A stretch of 64,000 nt of DNA, taken from Cylicocyclus nassatus (Eukaryota; Nematoda; Chromadorea; Rhabditida; Strongylidae). Below the pieces are notes generated by a model, which was given only the letters and a program-made list of their open reading frames with translations, did not search any database and was not told the DNA's origin. Made by a program: the position numbers and the translations under genes. The stretch covers positions 48,380,941 through 48,444,940 of the forward strand of contig CATQJL010000112.1 in assembly GCA_958299035.1 (NCBI GenBank), in the 5' to 3' direction. Shown here in pieces: positions 23,570 through 35,947 of the stretch; the stretch's first letter is position 1; every line of letters begins with the position of its first letter.

Positions 23570-25069
23570 CGAGAGCTTGAGATGTGAACATTGGGAAACT
23601 TGCAGCAATTTGGGGATGGGGGGCATTTGGCAGATTGTTTTGGGATCACGGTTTTTTGTACACATAATAGTCAATAATCTAGTGCTTTTCATTTTCTTAC
23701 TCACCATCCGCGATTGCGGCCCTCATCATCGGTGAACTTCTGTTCCCTTCTCTCGATTACAATCTTTCACGGCCCTAGTTTCATCCCACTAGCTTTTGAT
23801 CACCAAGCCTCAGCTAATCTAGCCGCAGATGTTTTAACATGTTCATTGAATTTCTTACAAAGGGCTGAGAAGTATAAAGTAAGTCAACATGCTGAAGTGA
23901 ATCTGTGAAACACCCACATTCGCTAGTTTACGGATCCCTTGCTTTCTGGCTGTGGAAAACCAGAACCTGGCACTCAGGAGTACCCTCATATAGTATGGAG
24001 ATTTTTCTTCTGCTGTGCTCCATGATCCGGATAGAGCAGCCTCACAAATCATTGCGGTATCAGTGTGCCTTCCATCGATTTCAGCCATCTCGATGTCTTT
24101 GTTCTGCTCCCGTCTACATAGGATGTATATGCAAGTGACTTGCTTTGATGATTGTAAATAATTTTGAAAAATTATCTACACTTTTTCCGGAGGGCACCAC
24201 TTCCCTCTTCTCTGGAGTTATGGGCCACTCACCGTTAGCCAGCCACGCACCTTCACTCAAAAAGAATTTTGTCGCCCCCCCCCTCCCGGTCCGAAATCCT
24301 GGGACCGCCATCGAAACTACGGTATTTTTCTGGGCTACTCAAGAAAATGAAACTTCCAACCTTTTATTAAAGCAATGTCAAACTGTCTCGAACTAGTGAA
24401 ACAACTAAGCGTTGCTACATACTGTGTACAACAATCCTTTAATAGTACATCGGTGAATTCTCAGTTTTCTTGAAGCGCAAGTTTCCAAGAAACGTGGCTT
24501 TGGATCAAGCACCCTTGTAGGAAAAGCTAAGTTCGATAATTTTCGAAAAATAACGCTTGTATATACTTATGAAAGTTCAAAGTACACATTCACTGGGTTA
24601 GAAACAGCTCAGCACTGCTTCAATAGAACTTGCAAGTCAGAGCGGTTTTTGTAGGACTATTCTGGAAGGGTTTCCGATTTTTTATGATTTTTCGAGTGAA
24701 TGGAACTTTCTAACTTTTAGCTCCAAACTTTGTGTAGAAGTTGATGCAACCCTCACATCATCATGCACGGCAAAAATCTTGAATGCAATAAGTTTTTGTT
24801 ACAACCTGATACTTCGCTCGACAGATACGTTTGTTTCGGTGACATGGCAAATTACAAAAATCCTTGAAACGGTGGTAATCTGGTCAAAATTCCGAGATCA
24901 AAACTATCTCAAAGTTGACTCTGAGTTCAATTCTCAACAATTGAAGTTTCCAAAGTTTCAATTTTCAAATACAGAGTTTCGATTTGAACATTGAATAAGC
25001 AACACTCAAGATGCAACTCAGATCTGTTCGCTAGCGTAATGCGCCGCGCTACATCACTAGATCATGACG
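23570..25069. other. No gene recognised
   Basis: AT-rich unique-looking sequence with short ORFs only. A local pair at 23,895-24,140 is open on both strands but has no recognisable motif. Confidence 0.5.
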
Positions 25070-25730
25070 CGGAGGACGCAGGAGGAACCAAAGGCTTAGC
25101 CGCTAGTGTCCGCAGGAGATAATTAGAGGCTCGAGCACACAAGTTTCAAGATTTTCTTCAAGAATTATTGAATGTCAAGAAATCGGAGTCGTCATATCGT
25201 GACGCTAAAAATCTGTAGTATAAAATCTTTTGAAGATTAAGAAGATTGTTCACGAAGCTTCTGCTCGAATTCAAACCATGAACCATTCAAAAAACCATCT
25301 GTAAATAACCTACAGAAAATTTTACAATGTACGCAAATTCTCAATTTCTGAAAAATCTCCAGTCTGGTTCAAACACAATTTTGCAATCATGTAATTTATC
25401 AGTTCAAGGTTTCATCTTGGAATGCTGACTCTAAGTTTGTCTTCCCCTTTTTTCAACTTGAATTGTGAAAATTCTTTATGGTGATTTTTTTTCAGATGAC
25501 AGTTATTTCACTGAAAGAAGCTGTGGAAAGTGGATTTCAAAACTGCCACTTGTATTACTCGTGCGTTTTCCCAAGCAAAGTTATGAAATACGTTTTCTTA
25601 TGGTCTCCTTCAAGTTTCTTTGCTAAGCTGTTCTGGATCCTTGCCAAGTCCTCTCCACAGTGCTCGCGCTCTTAATTGCCTCCTGTGGATATGGCGGCAG
25701 GGCCTTTGGTTCCTCCTGCTACGCTGCCAA
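25070..25730. repeat. Inverted repeat pair with GC-rich ends
   Basis: About 25,072-25,140 (ggaggaaccaaaggcttagc) is the inverse of about 25,660-25,730 (gccgccatatcc... / ggttcctcctgctacg). The interior is AT-rich without coding signal. Likely a decayed foldback element; no target duplication was identified. Confidence 0.55.
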
Positions 25731-25739
25731 ATATTAGCC

Positions 25740-26726
25740 ATTTCTATTCAACTTTCCTAGGTGGACCTAGCATGACCTTCTTATAGCTTGGGTTCAGTTT
25801 TCTGCACAAAATCTGTATTGATGAAAAAATTTTGTTATGACTTCAGCCTGAGGCCAAAATTCTAACAATTGGCTTGCTCTAAGAAATCGTGGTTGAACGG
25901 GGTGCCCTATAAGAAATGCAGACTATTTCTGGGATGGCAGGACTGCACAGGAAGTTGCTGGACAACAATAGAACGGTCAATTTCAACCGAGCAACCCAAT
26001 TACGTCATCTAAACAAGGCCATGCTACAGGAAAGATCGAATATACATGTCAAATGAATTGTTCTGCATCACGAAACATGACTCCATAGGCAAGCATATTT
26101 GAATGGGGGAACACTTAGCATCCAATGCACTCTTCAAATTTTGCGTCAATAATTATTTTATTTTCTTTGTTTCCTTACAGCACATATCATCCCCTCTACA
26201 ACTGCTGTTACCCTGCCCTGCCTCGGACTTAGGTTAAGCATTTTTAATATGCTGGCAACATGCAGCAAGATTCTGACATAAATGCTGAATGCAAAATGCC
26301 AAAGACTTTCGTCAACATGCTGTTGCAGAAACATGTTGTTTCGCCGCCAAGATGTCAGAATGCGTACCGCAGGTCAGCGCAGAGCAAGCTTAACAGCAGT
26401 TGTGGCGAGGAGTGCAATGTGTTGAAGACAGTGTCTCACCAGAATTTCATTCACGGTTTTGCAAATTACACTTTCCGACCGTGTATATCCGACCCTACAA
26501 TACACTCTTAGAATGTGCAATGTGCAAATTTCCTTAAATGTCGCGGCGGGAATTTCGCGGAAGTCTGCGATATCCCCGGAACTGCGCGACGATTTCGGGA
26601 ATTTCGAGGTAACAACGCGAATCACGCAAACTACGCAGCGCATGACTTTTGCGCTGAGTGCAAAAATGCAGCTTTCAGAGAGAAATAGTATGTTGCAAAC
26701 AGGCTCTTCAACTCCTCAATTTCATA
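25740..26726. other. No gene recognised
   Basis: Short overlapping ORFs on both strands at 26,260-26,785 show no domain. No repeat structure was identified. Confidence 0.5.
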
Positions 26727-27735
26727 TTAGGTGGTCCGAAAGTTTTGTCAGTTTCTTCAATCCATCGGCAAACACGCTAGAATGAAGATAAACAAACGCT
26801 TCAAAATTTGACCAATGCAAAATTTCTTGCTCTTCCTAGCTGCTAAACTCACGTTGTGTTTCGTTACGAGTGTGACGAGATATTTGCTGGAAATTACAAC
26901 CACTCGTATTTACCATGTCCAAATTTCGCTAATTTTAGAAATTTTTGTATGAGACTTTAGGAGGAACCCTAATGACCAGCAGATAGGGCAAACCTTTTGC
27001 CTTTAAGCAAATTTTTCTTTTTTCCAGCTGCTTTCTCAGATTTTTGCTAAATAATCTTCTAAACGTCTTGTGTTTTGGAAAAACCGCATAACCTGTTATT
27101 GCACCAAACACTCCAAAACCTACAGAAAACTAAGTTTTCAACACACAACTATTACTACCGCTATCATTACAAAGTAAATGAGCGATTTTCGCTTGAAATT
27201 ATGAAAATTTTGAAACATACGTTACGTCAATGCGCACTCCTGAAACTGAGAAATACTGCGATTTTCCCCACAAATTTCGCATGTCTCGGCAAAAAAGACA
27301 AGTGTTAGAAAGAGCAGAAAAATCTGCATCGAATGGTGGCTGAAGTGTTTAACATTTTATGTTCTACGAGGTTGAAATAAGCTGAATGTAAAATCTGGTC
27401 ACTTCAAAAAATAAATCGTAAAACTCTAAAAGACAAGCCGTGGGACTACAAAAAATTGCTTCTGTTGGCAAAAGGTTTGCCCTCTGCTGGTCATTAGTGA
27501 TCCTCCGAAAGTCTCATCCAAAATTTCCAAAATTAGCGAAATTTGGACATGGTAAAAACGAGTGGTTATAATTTCCAGTAAATATCTCGTCACTCTCGCA
27601 ACGAAACATGAAAGTTTAGCCCTGGAAGGAGAAGGAAATTCTGCATTGGATACATCTTGAAGCGTTTGTTTATCTTCAATCTAGCATGTTTGCCGATGGA
27701 TTGAAAAAACTGACAAAACTTTCGGACCCACCTAA
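26727..27735. mobile_element. mariner-type foldback MITE, TTAGGTGGTCCGAAAG ends
   Basis: Begins TTAGGTGGTCCGAAAGTTTT and ends with the inverse ...CTTTCGGACCCACCTAA, flanked by TA on both sides (26,725-26,726 and 27,736-27,737). Inverted homology extends a few hundred bp inward (ccatgtccaaatttcgctaa versus its inverse near 27,545). No transposase is present. Confidence 0.9.
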
Positions 27736-27811
27736 TATTTGAAGGCGCAGCGCCCATACCTTCAAACATGTATAAGGCCCCCCCTCGGACCGCCACTGGT
27801 GTTGCTAGGAA

Positions 27812-28013
27812 CAGTCAAGTAGATTTTCCGCTTGATATAGTATGTTTGCACTAAAGGTGAAATTAAGATTTGCGCATGAACAAGTAGCCACGCCAGTAAT
27901 GCCAACATTTTGCGCGCGTAAATGACCGGCGTCACAGGCGTAGCTATTTCTTTATGCGCAAATTTTACCTTCAGTGCAAGCACACTATATTGAGCGGCAA
28001 ATCTACTCGACTG
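27812..28013. mobile_element. Hairpin MITE, CAGTCGAGTAGATT family, copy 1
   Basis: About 60-bp inverted ends (CAGTCAAGTAGATT... and ...AATCTACTCGACTG). The right flank is TA; the left is degenerate. Nearly the whole element folds on itself. A better-preserved copy is at 33,598-33,813. Confidence 0.85.
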
Positions 28014-28290
28014 TATATGCGTTATACGCCTTCAAATTCATAGGGCAGGAATTTGATCTCCTACAAAAAAATCCACAATCTGTAGAAGGGGGGATAACGC
28101 TCATTTACACTTCACGATGAGGAGGAAGCGGTAATTTAAAGCCAGAAAAATACACAGAAAACACAGGTGAGCAGTCCAGATTCGAAGCCGGAGTAGGAAA
28201 AAAAGAAAGATAGAGGCATTGCGAGGGAAATCATGAGGGTAGGTTGCGAGAATAAACCATCACAAAAGAAAGCAAACGGAAAGAGGGTAA

Positions 28291-28409
28291 GTTGTTGAAT
28301 GCTCTAAAGCATTCAACAACATTCGGAACATACGTACAGACAGACAGACAGACCGACAGACAGACAGACATACATACAGACAAACAGACATTCAGCTTTA
28401 TATATAAGA
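28291..28409 (-). mobile_element. Truncated Helitron 5' end joined to a perfect 13-bp hairpin
   Basis: Positions 28,321-28,409 are the reverse complement of the Helitron 5' terminus (A|TCTTATATATAAAGCTGAAT at 28,409, then the tgtctgtctg tract and gtacgtatgttccgaat). The truncation point abuts a perfect hairpin, arms 28,291-28,303 and 28,308-28,320 with loop ctaa. No 3' end is present. Confidence 0.8.
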
Positions 28410-29345
28410 TTGCGACAGAATCCTTTGTCAAAACCCAAATACCAAACAAATACTTTTGCTGCTTCTCAACTTCGAAAATGAGCCAGTCATCATACGGATT
28501 TCTTCATAAGAGTTTGGGAAGCATTATTCTTTAGTCCAAATCGAAAAAATTAGATCATTCGAAAGAAACATTCGCGTAAAGACTACTGCATGAGGAAGGC
28601 ACAGAAGCAGTATTAGTTGAGCGGGTGCACGCGACGCGTATTATCCTCATCTTGTGAATCCTGCGCCTCATGCGCTCTGCGGCTAATAAAGCCGCGTTCG
28701 CGTCCGAAGATATTGCGCCTTCGACATGCAGCAGCCTATATATTCGCATTCGAAATTCGAAACCCGGAAATTTCCATTCCCGAGTAAAACTCAAAAAGAC
28801 GATTATCAAAAGAACTGGGGGTCGGAATAGGAAACGAGGACTCGATTCAAAGAACGGGGTTTCGAATAAAATCAAATACTCGAGTCATTGGAGATCGATT
28901 TGAAAGGATACTATTCGAAGGTTTTACTCGAATTCTTACTGAAATGAATTTCTTCGAATTATTGGGATTTGTACAGAGCCACATCGACGGAGCAGGGTCA
29001 GCAATTTTGGATATGGTTCTTCTAAGTGTTCGGATAGCTCAGTCGAAAATTCATACTAAGTCGTCCCAAAACTTGATTCTCACCATTTTTAAAAACTTGT
29101 ATTTTCTTATGTTTCCGAAGGATTTTCACATGGTTAACTGTTCCTAAATGAGGAAATTATGCTCTTTATGTCGCACCTAAATTCCTTCTACTAGGTTGAT
29201 TTCTGTTCTGTCCTTGATTTTGAAAAACTGATAACTGCTCCCTATATGAAGTACTGAACTTACAAAAAACATCTACAGATAGAAAAATCTATTCACTTTC
29301 TCATAACGTCCTCGCTGCTTTTCCACGATAATCATTCAAAGAAAA
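28410..29345. other. No gene recognised
   Basis: AT-rich; ORFs at 28,555-28,903 overlap on opposite strands and carry no domain. Confidence 0.5.
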
Positions 29346-29652
29346 TAAGTCAAAATATCTAAAACGCTGCGGAAAAATGTGAGATCATGTTTATTAGAGG
29401 AGTTTTGAGCTGTTTTCAATGGTGCTAAGTTTGTGCTTATTGAGCTTTTCTGCGAAGAGTTAGGATTTTCGTTAAAAGTGCAAAAAACGGTAAAAAATGG
29501 CGTTTTTTGCTTTTTTCTGCATTTATCACGAAAATCATCACTTTGTGAAGGGAAAGTCGTTCCGCACAAGCTTGGCATCGTTGAAAAAAAGCAGCTCACA
29601 TCTAATAAAGATGATCTCACATTTTTCTGCAGCGTTTCAGATTTTTGACGAT
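29346..29652. repeat. Hairpin element, ~150-bp arms
   Basis: The left half (…cgctgcggaaaaatgtgaga) is the inverse of the right half (tctcacatttttctgcagcg…), meeting near 29,500 at the gcaaaaaacg / cgttttttgc words. Two overlapping ORFs on opposite strands are its shadow. Probably a decayed MITE. Confidence 0.75.
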
Positions 29653-30897
29653 TTAATCCCGAAAATCACGGATTTGAGCAGCCCTCCTATCCAAATTTTT
29701 ATCTCTGGGTCTTCTGCCGTCAAAGAGCATCGAGCATGAGAAAGCAGATGGATGTAGAGGATTTATTTATCTGGAGGTATTTTTCGTATATCACTACGTT
29801 CACCTAAGGAGCGGTTACGAATTTTTGAATTTTAAAGCGACAGAACTATTATATCCACCTAACACAAAGCATTGAAGAAGATCGCTCAAATTTCAGTTTT
29901 TTTTTGTAGAACTGTCAAAAATCTCAAACTCGCCCTGAAGATCGCAGCTGACTTTATACGTTCCTGCTCTTTCTAGCTTAGCAATTTCGTTTTGATTGAG
30001 CTTTTCTACAAAAGATTATTATTTTCGAGCACAACACAAAATGACAGATCTGATTTTCCTGACATTTTTTCCAGATCATAAGTTTTGCTAGAAACCCTCA
30101 ATCAGCACAAACTTTGCGTAGGTAAAAAAAATCTTGAAACTTGAGAAAAACCTCAAGAAAACAAAAGCTAGAACTAAATATTACGATTTTGCAAACTCTA
30201 GATTACTAACAACTTTACGTAGGAAAATCAAAACTGATACTTTTCTTCTACAGCTTATTTCCCCCATTCTAGGCGTGATAGTAGAACACCGTTTGAATTT
30301 TTTTGTTTGTAAAGCGCGTGACTTCTTTGTGCCTGTTGACATGTGCAAATCCTTTGGAAGGATTGGTTAAGAGTTTTCAAGAAATGGAAGAATGAACTCC
30401 GAACACGATATTATATGCGAATAATTTATTCAATGTCTGGCCATTCAACCAAAGCACTGAATATTTGTTCAAAATTCTACTCTGAATATATTTCAATATA
30501 ATCGATACCCGTTCATTCGAGAATTTAATTCACAAACTTATTCGATATTCATTCATTCGATGAAAAATTTTGAGTTTGCCGAAGAGTTGGCAGGAAGATT
30601 ACTAGAAATGTCGAAATGTTGGGCTTTGAAAGTTTGTACAATAGCATGCATTCGCTTTCTATGCTTTTCAGTCTCGTTCGTCGATGTGCGAAAGCAACTG
30701 AAATGGATTTGCGATAAGACAGGTGAGTGACACTATAATAGCACAAAGTTAAGAGTGAAGAATGTTACAAGACCTTTCGAATATTGTCTAAGAACGAAAG
30801 CAAAGTGAAAACAAAAGCCTCAAATCCGCTCACTAAGATTGACGCCCGTCAACCTCTATCGTGTAGCCAAATCAAAAAAATGACTCCTGACCCATAA
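29653..30897. other. No gene recognised
   Basis: AT-rich sequence with no supportable ORF, RNA gene or repeat. Confidence 0.5.
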
Positions 30898-32050
30898 TCT
30901 TATATATAAAGCTGAATGTCTGTTTGTCTGTATGTATGTATGTATGTATGTATGTATGTATGTCTGTCTGTCTGTGTGTACGTATGTTCCGAATAGAAAA
31001 TTCCATTTCTGAACCGATCCGGACCAAACTTGGCACACATACACTTCGGGCCCCGGCGGGTGTCATAGGCTACTTTTCGTCATCGATCGATATCGATTTT
31101 ATCGATTTTTATCGATTTTTTTGCTGAGTTCACCTACGGGGCTGGGAGTTGGCACAGGGGGGTAATCGAGCATGGGGATTCCGAATACAATATTGGTTTT
31201 CAGGATTATCGATTACTTTTATTGATTTTATCGATTTTTTTGCAAAGTTTGAGCTACGGGGCTGGGAGTTGGCACAGGGGGGTAATCGAGCATGGGGATT
31301 CCGAATACAATATTGGTTTTCAGGATTATCGATTACTTTTATTGATTTTATCGATTTTTTTGCAAAGTTTGAGCTACGGGGCTGGGAGTTGGCACAGGGG
31401 GGTAATCGAGCATGGGGATTCCGAATACAATATTGGTTTTCAGGATTATCGATTACTTTTATCGATTCTATCGATTTTTTTGCAAAGTTTGAGCTACGGG
31501 GCTGGGAGTTGGCACAGGGGGGTAATCGAGCATGGGGATTCCGAATACAATATTGGTTTTCGGGATTATCGATTACTTTTATCGATTTTATCGATTTTTT
31601 GCAAAGTTTGAGCTAGGGGGCTGGGAGTTGGCCCAGGAGGGTAATCGAGCATGCTGATCATCCCCACGGGGGTGATCAGCATGCTCGATTACCCCCCTGT
31701 GCCAAATCCCAGCCCCGTAGCTCAAACTTTGCAAAAAAATCGATAAAATCGATAAAAGTAATGCGCGATTTTAAAAACTAATATTGTATTCGGAATCCCC
31801 ATGCTCACTTACCCCCCTGTGCCACATCCCAGCCTCCTAGCTCAAATTTTGCAAAAAATCGATAAAATCGACATCAATCGATAACGAAAAGTGGACTGTG
31901 ACACCCGCCGGGACCCGAAGTGTATGTGTGCCAAGTTTGGTCCCGATCGGTTCAGAAATGGAATTTTCTATTAGGAACATACGTACACACAGACATACAG
32001 ACAGACATACAGACAGACAGACAAACAGACATTCAGCTTTATATATAAGA
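30898..32050. mobile_element. Double-headed Helitron derivative (two 5' ends, inverted)
   Basis: Both outer ends are Helitron 5' termini: A|TCTTATATATAAAGCTGAAT at 30,898 on plus and the same on minus ending at 32,050, with T after. From each end come TGTA/TGTC tracts, the ccgatccggaccaaacttgg motif, and 120-bp units rich in ATCGAT. There are four direct units on the left (about 31,111-31,617) and two inverted on the right. They meet in a near-perfect palindrome at about 31,642-31,704. No CTRR end or 3' hairpin is present. The 155-residue ORF with a 40-residue period is an artefact of the 120-bp unit. Confidence 0.85.
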
Positions 32051-33597
32051 TACTATGAACGAGCTCACAGATACCGCAAACGCTACTCACTCGACCACAG
32101 AGGTCTCTAATAGGGAATACTACAGAAATACTGCACTTGCAGATGTGCATCAGTGGCGTTGTTACAAATTTTTTGAAAGCCAAAAAAGATTTTCAAAAAA
32201 TGAGTTAACTTGCTCACTCCCACCAAAATTTTTGAAATGGCGGCAGCTAATCTTTGGATTTCGATAATCAACTCGATTCCAAACAGAAATTCTTATTATC
32301 CCTTGGAAAACGCCCACCTAATGATTATAACTAATATTTACCAGTCAAAAATTTGTTTCCCGAGGGGAAGGGGGGAGGGGGAAGGAAAAATCATGCTCGA
32401 CCCGCAACTGGCTCCCCTGCTACCTACTGTACATATCCGCAAAATGGTGACCTTCTTTTCTTTGGTGGAAACAAATCATTGAGTCATAAATTAATCTGCA
32501 TATTGTACACAACGCCAGCTACTTCACGACTTTAACAAAGCTGTAAGGCTGGAACTTACAAGGTCTTGTAAGGCTAGAACCTGTTTATTCCCAAGGATGT
32601 CTAATCTTTTAAGCTTCGTTGGTTTGACTGAATATTTACCAGGTATTAGTTCACAAGTCCATCTTTCCGCTGGCCCAACCGTTACTAGTGATCCATAAAG
32701 CTTTTTCTAATGGCGTTTACTGCAGTAAGGAGCGCAAAGCTCGCAGATAAGGTCGGAAATGACTGGCGCATAAATGCTGTATCTTAACATCCACTATTGT
32801 TTTGTGTTTGCTCGAAAGAACCCGTAGGTTTTAGCTTTACCAATAGGTAACGATGGGCTGAAATACTTGAAGTGACTGGCAACAATAACGGATGTGCATC
32901 TGAAGCATTTCTAGGTTAGACGGCTCATGAGTACTCCCTGACCTATACTGATGCCAGGAATAGTTGATAGACTCAATAACGGCTAATTTTTTAGATAGGG
33001 TTACTAAAGAGCACGGCATTGTCTTGGTATGTCAGCCGTTCTTTACATCCTCTTGACAAAACTCGACTCAAAGACCGAAAAGTAACAAGACCAGTCAAAT
33101 CACGTTATATTTAGAAAAATTGTGAAAAGAGGGTAGCATGTTGGCAAAAGTTCCAAACCTTTCGCGAGTTCACTGGTTTTTGTGCGATAACAATTTTTTT
33201 CCGATTTTTGACCTCTTCTATGCTCCACTTGAAGTAGACGAAATTTGAACGCACTATTATGTTGCCTTGGCTACATTATGCGCAATACTTTTTGCTGCTC
33301 GTTTACTTTTGCTAAATAATTATAAGAAGCAGTTGTCAGAACTCTACAGTCGAAAATCGGTTGATTTTTTGGCGCACTGGTAGAAATGCTTCTAGATACC
33401 CAGTCATATCCGATTATAATGTATCTATTCATTCATTTAATTATTTATCATTTCAAAAATACATCGGTGTACAAACGCTGTTCTCGCTTACAAAAACAAT
33501 GGCAAGCGGAAATACTATGACTACCACTGACGGCCCTCACTTTTGCGTCGCATTATAATGGATCTTCAAAAAACTTTTGAATGATCAAGATCATATA
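32051..33597. other. No gene recognised
   Basis: Mixed AT-rich sequence with a G-run at 32,360-32,385. No ORF with a domain, no splice-supported gene. Confidence 0.5.
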
Positions 33598-33813
33598 CAG
33601 TCGAGTAGATTTAGCGGTAAATATAGTGTGCTTGCACAGAAGGTGAAATGCGGTGAAATTTGCGCATGAGCAAGCAGCCACGTCAATACCGCGGGTATCT
33701 TGCGCGCGCAATTGGCCCGCGCCACAGTCGAAACTATTTCTTCACGCGCCAATTTTACCGCATTTCACCTTCTGTGCAAGCACACTGTATTTACCGCTGA
33801 ATCTACTCGACTG
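33598..33813. mobile_element. Hairpin MITE, CAGTCGAGTAGATT family, copy 2
   Basis: Ends CAGTCGAGTAGATTTAGCGG and the inverse ...AATCTACTCGACTG pair over about 50-60 bp, flanked by TA at 33,596-33,597 and 33,814-33,815. Same family as 27,812-28,013. A Tc1/mariner-type origin is inferred from the TA site. Confidence 0.92.
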
Positions 33814-33815
33814 TA

Positions 33816-35084
33816 ACAGAATATGCCCAAGGTGCAATGAGCAAAAAAGCAACCACTTCGTAGCAATGTCTTTAATCGAAGCGATTTTCTTGCTGAATCA
33901 CACGTTTTTCTTTTTTTCTACAAAGTAAGAGATACTCCGCCGGTCTATTTTGTACAAAAGAATGAAATTTTTAGGGACGAGCGAATCCGCCGTACGAAAG
34001 GAGAAGGACCCAATTAGAAAGAGGAGTTCTCAAATCCTTTAGACCTCAACAATTTTCAGAGTTTGTAAAGGATTACTGTTCATATCTCCGAATCCGCAGA
34101 GTTGGAAGTCAGCTTAATTGGCAAAAGCTTAGCATCTTGCTTAGAGGCGTATTAAAAGTAAACCATCGATGGAATTTCATGCCTAAGCGATGAGGGAAGG
34201 ACATGTTCACTACGATCACTACTAGGTTTGGAGTTTCAACATTTGCTTCTCATTCTTAATCTAGCCAGCAGTAATGCGCAAAAGTAAAATGTAAAGTTAC
34301 GGATCCGTTTATATCATGAGTCGCTCAAATCCAAAACAGCTAGTTTTAGCTTTTATGGGGGTAGAGATTAAGGATAGGTTGAGTTGGAAATCATCTGTAA
34401 AGGTTGATAGATGTTCTATTCAAAAAAATATCAGAGTGATCCAAAAGTAATGGAGCACCTAGAGGATGAATGCAGTTTTTTCGAACAAGAAAATTTAATT
34501 GGACGCAATAGTTTTGGCAGATCTCAGTACATATAAACCCTTTGATCGAGGTCTATACTGGGCACGGTCGCATCGCGTTATGTTAAAGATCTAAAACCAA
34601 ATAGTCTTCAAGTAATTTCGTACTTCAATCAGCACGGTCTAAAACAAGTAAGTCTACCAATAATAACTGGGTACGATGGGTTAATTGTCAACGAATCCAC
34701 GATAGTCTATCCCAAAGCTGTACAACAAGAGGTATAACATCGAGCATTAGAAGACATTCATTATTTCTCTCATCAAAGTAATTGAATGAGCTTACCTTTA
34801 ATGGTTAGCATCTAATATTTTTGCGCTCTATCCAAGCATAATGAATTGCATGAATTTGCACATTCTGAGGGTGGATTGTATATCGCACATTTTCTAATAA
34901 GCCTCTTTTTATGCAGAATGATGAAGAAATTCTATGCGTTTGAGTAACCATCAGAAAGATCTTGGAAAGCCCTTTCGAATGATGTGTCAAATATCCAGAG
35001 AATTTGAGGTGCAGCAAAACTCGGATGGCATTCGAAAAGCTCTGTGTGATTTCTTTGAAGCGCTGCTCGAAGGGTTAGGAGTGA
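33816..35084. other. No gene recognised
   Basis: AT-rich; minus-strand ORFs near 34,805-35,177 overlap each other and lack domains. Confidence 0.5.
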
Positions 35085-35501
35085 GGTGTGTGTTCTGTTC
35101 CTAACTGTTCTCCTATCAAACACTATGTGGATTCTAATACGAGATCTTATATAACCACATAAGGGCATTATTGACACCGACTATCATACTCACTCACAGC
35201 GCAGCTGCAGCGCAGTACTGGCTGTTCGGTCTCTACATCCCTATCTGAAAAGGCTGAAGTCAAGAGCTTACACATCTATTCTGCCACTCCACCAGATAGC
35301 TATACTGTCTACTGCAAAACAAGACAATAGGGGGAGTCCTCAAAGTCTAGACTTTCAAGAAGCCCTGATGAAGATGGACGGACCGCTAACGTTGGCTTAT
35401 CGAGTAATAAAGTCTTGCTATCAACCTTGGTCGGCAGCGTAAAACCTGTATCACAACTTGAATCACAATGCAAGGGTTTATCGACAATCGAGCATGAAAT
35501 A

Positions 35502-35812
35502 TCAATGTTTTGTGAGTTTGTCTAACACTTTAGGAACTATTTCTCCTCCAAATTTATCAATCGCCTTTTCAAACTTTACGACGCCTTTTACAACTGTTTT
35601 TATCGCTCCTCCAATCTTTCCTCCAACTGTTTTCACTCCGTTTATGAATTTTCCGCATTCACCAACGTCCACAGCAGAGAGAATCTGTAAGCATCGAAGT
35701 AATGTACAGTCAGTAAGTCTAAGGAGTAATAGCGCAAACTAAGTCATGTCTTGCTTGGTCAACCTACCACTAAGATGGTAAGTAGCAAGAAGGTAAGTTT
35801 GAAAATTCTCAT
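35502..35812 (-). CDS. Small secreted lysine-rich peptide B (two exons)
   Basis: Minus strand. Exon 1 is 35,812-35,768 (15 codons, MRIFKLTFLLLTILV), the intron 35,767-35,685 (83 bp, GTAGGT...TTACAG), and exon 2 35,684-35,502 (60 codons and TGA). The product is 75 residues. Fourteen of 15 exon-1 residues match gene A, and the leader ends in the shared VGECG. The mature part then departs from A: GKFINGVKTVGGKIGGAIKT, then a lysine-rich helix-forming stretch and a KLTKH end. It has about 11 Lys and four acidic residues and is richer in Gly than A. A secreted amphipathic cationic peptide, antimicrobial-like, is inferred. Conservation of ATG, intron length, both splice sites and an upstream acceptor, with a divergent mature region, argues for real, selected genes. 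The family is not recognised. Confidence 0.75.
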
Positions 35813-35836
35813 TCTTGTCGAACTGGCGTAAAGTCT

Positions 35837-35839
35837 CTG
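35837..35839 (-). promoter_or_regulatory. Conserved splice acceptor 24 nt before the start codon of gene B
   Basis: On the minus strand, ttcttttcCAG ends 24 nt upstream of the ATG at 35,812, at exactly the spacing of gene A. It is a candidate trans-splice or 5'-UTR intron acceptor. Confidence 0.5.
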
Positions 35840-35947
35840 GAAAAGAATATTGTGAGAAAGTAAGCGGTACATAGAGCGTTTGAAAAAACGACGAACAAAA
35901 ACGAAACTTTTCCAACATAACCTGACAGAAAAACAAATGGGGTAGAA

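Noticed and set aside
28321..28409. Simple CAGA microsatellite only
   Set aside because: It continues into the exact Helitron 5' terminus and flanking T, so it is a truncated element.
31149..31616. 155-codon ORF with 40-residue period
   Set aside because: Produced by the Helitron 120-bp tandem unit; part of a non-coding element end.
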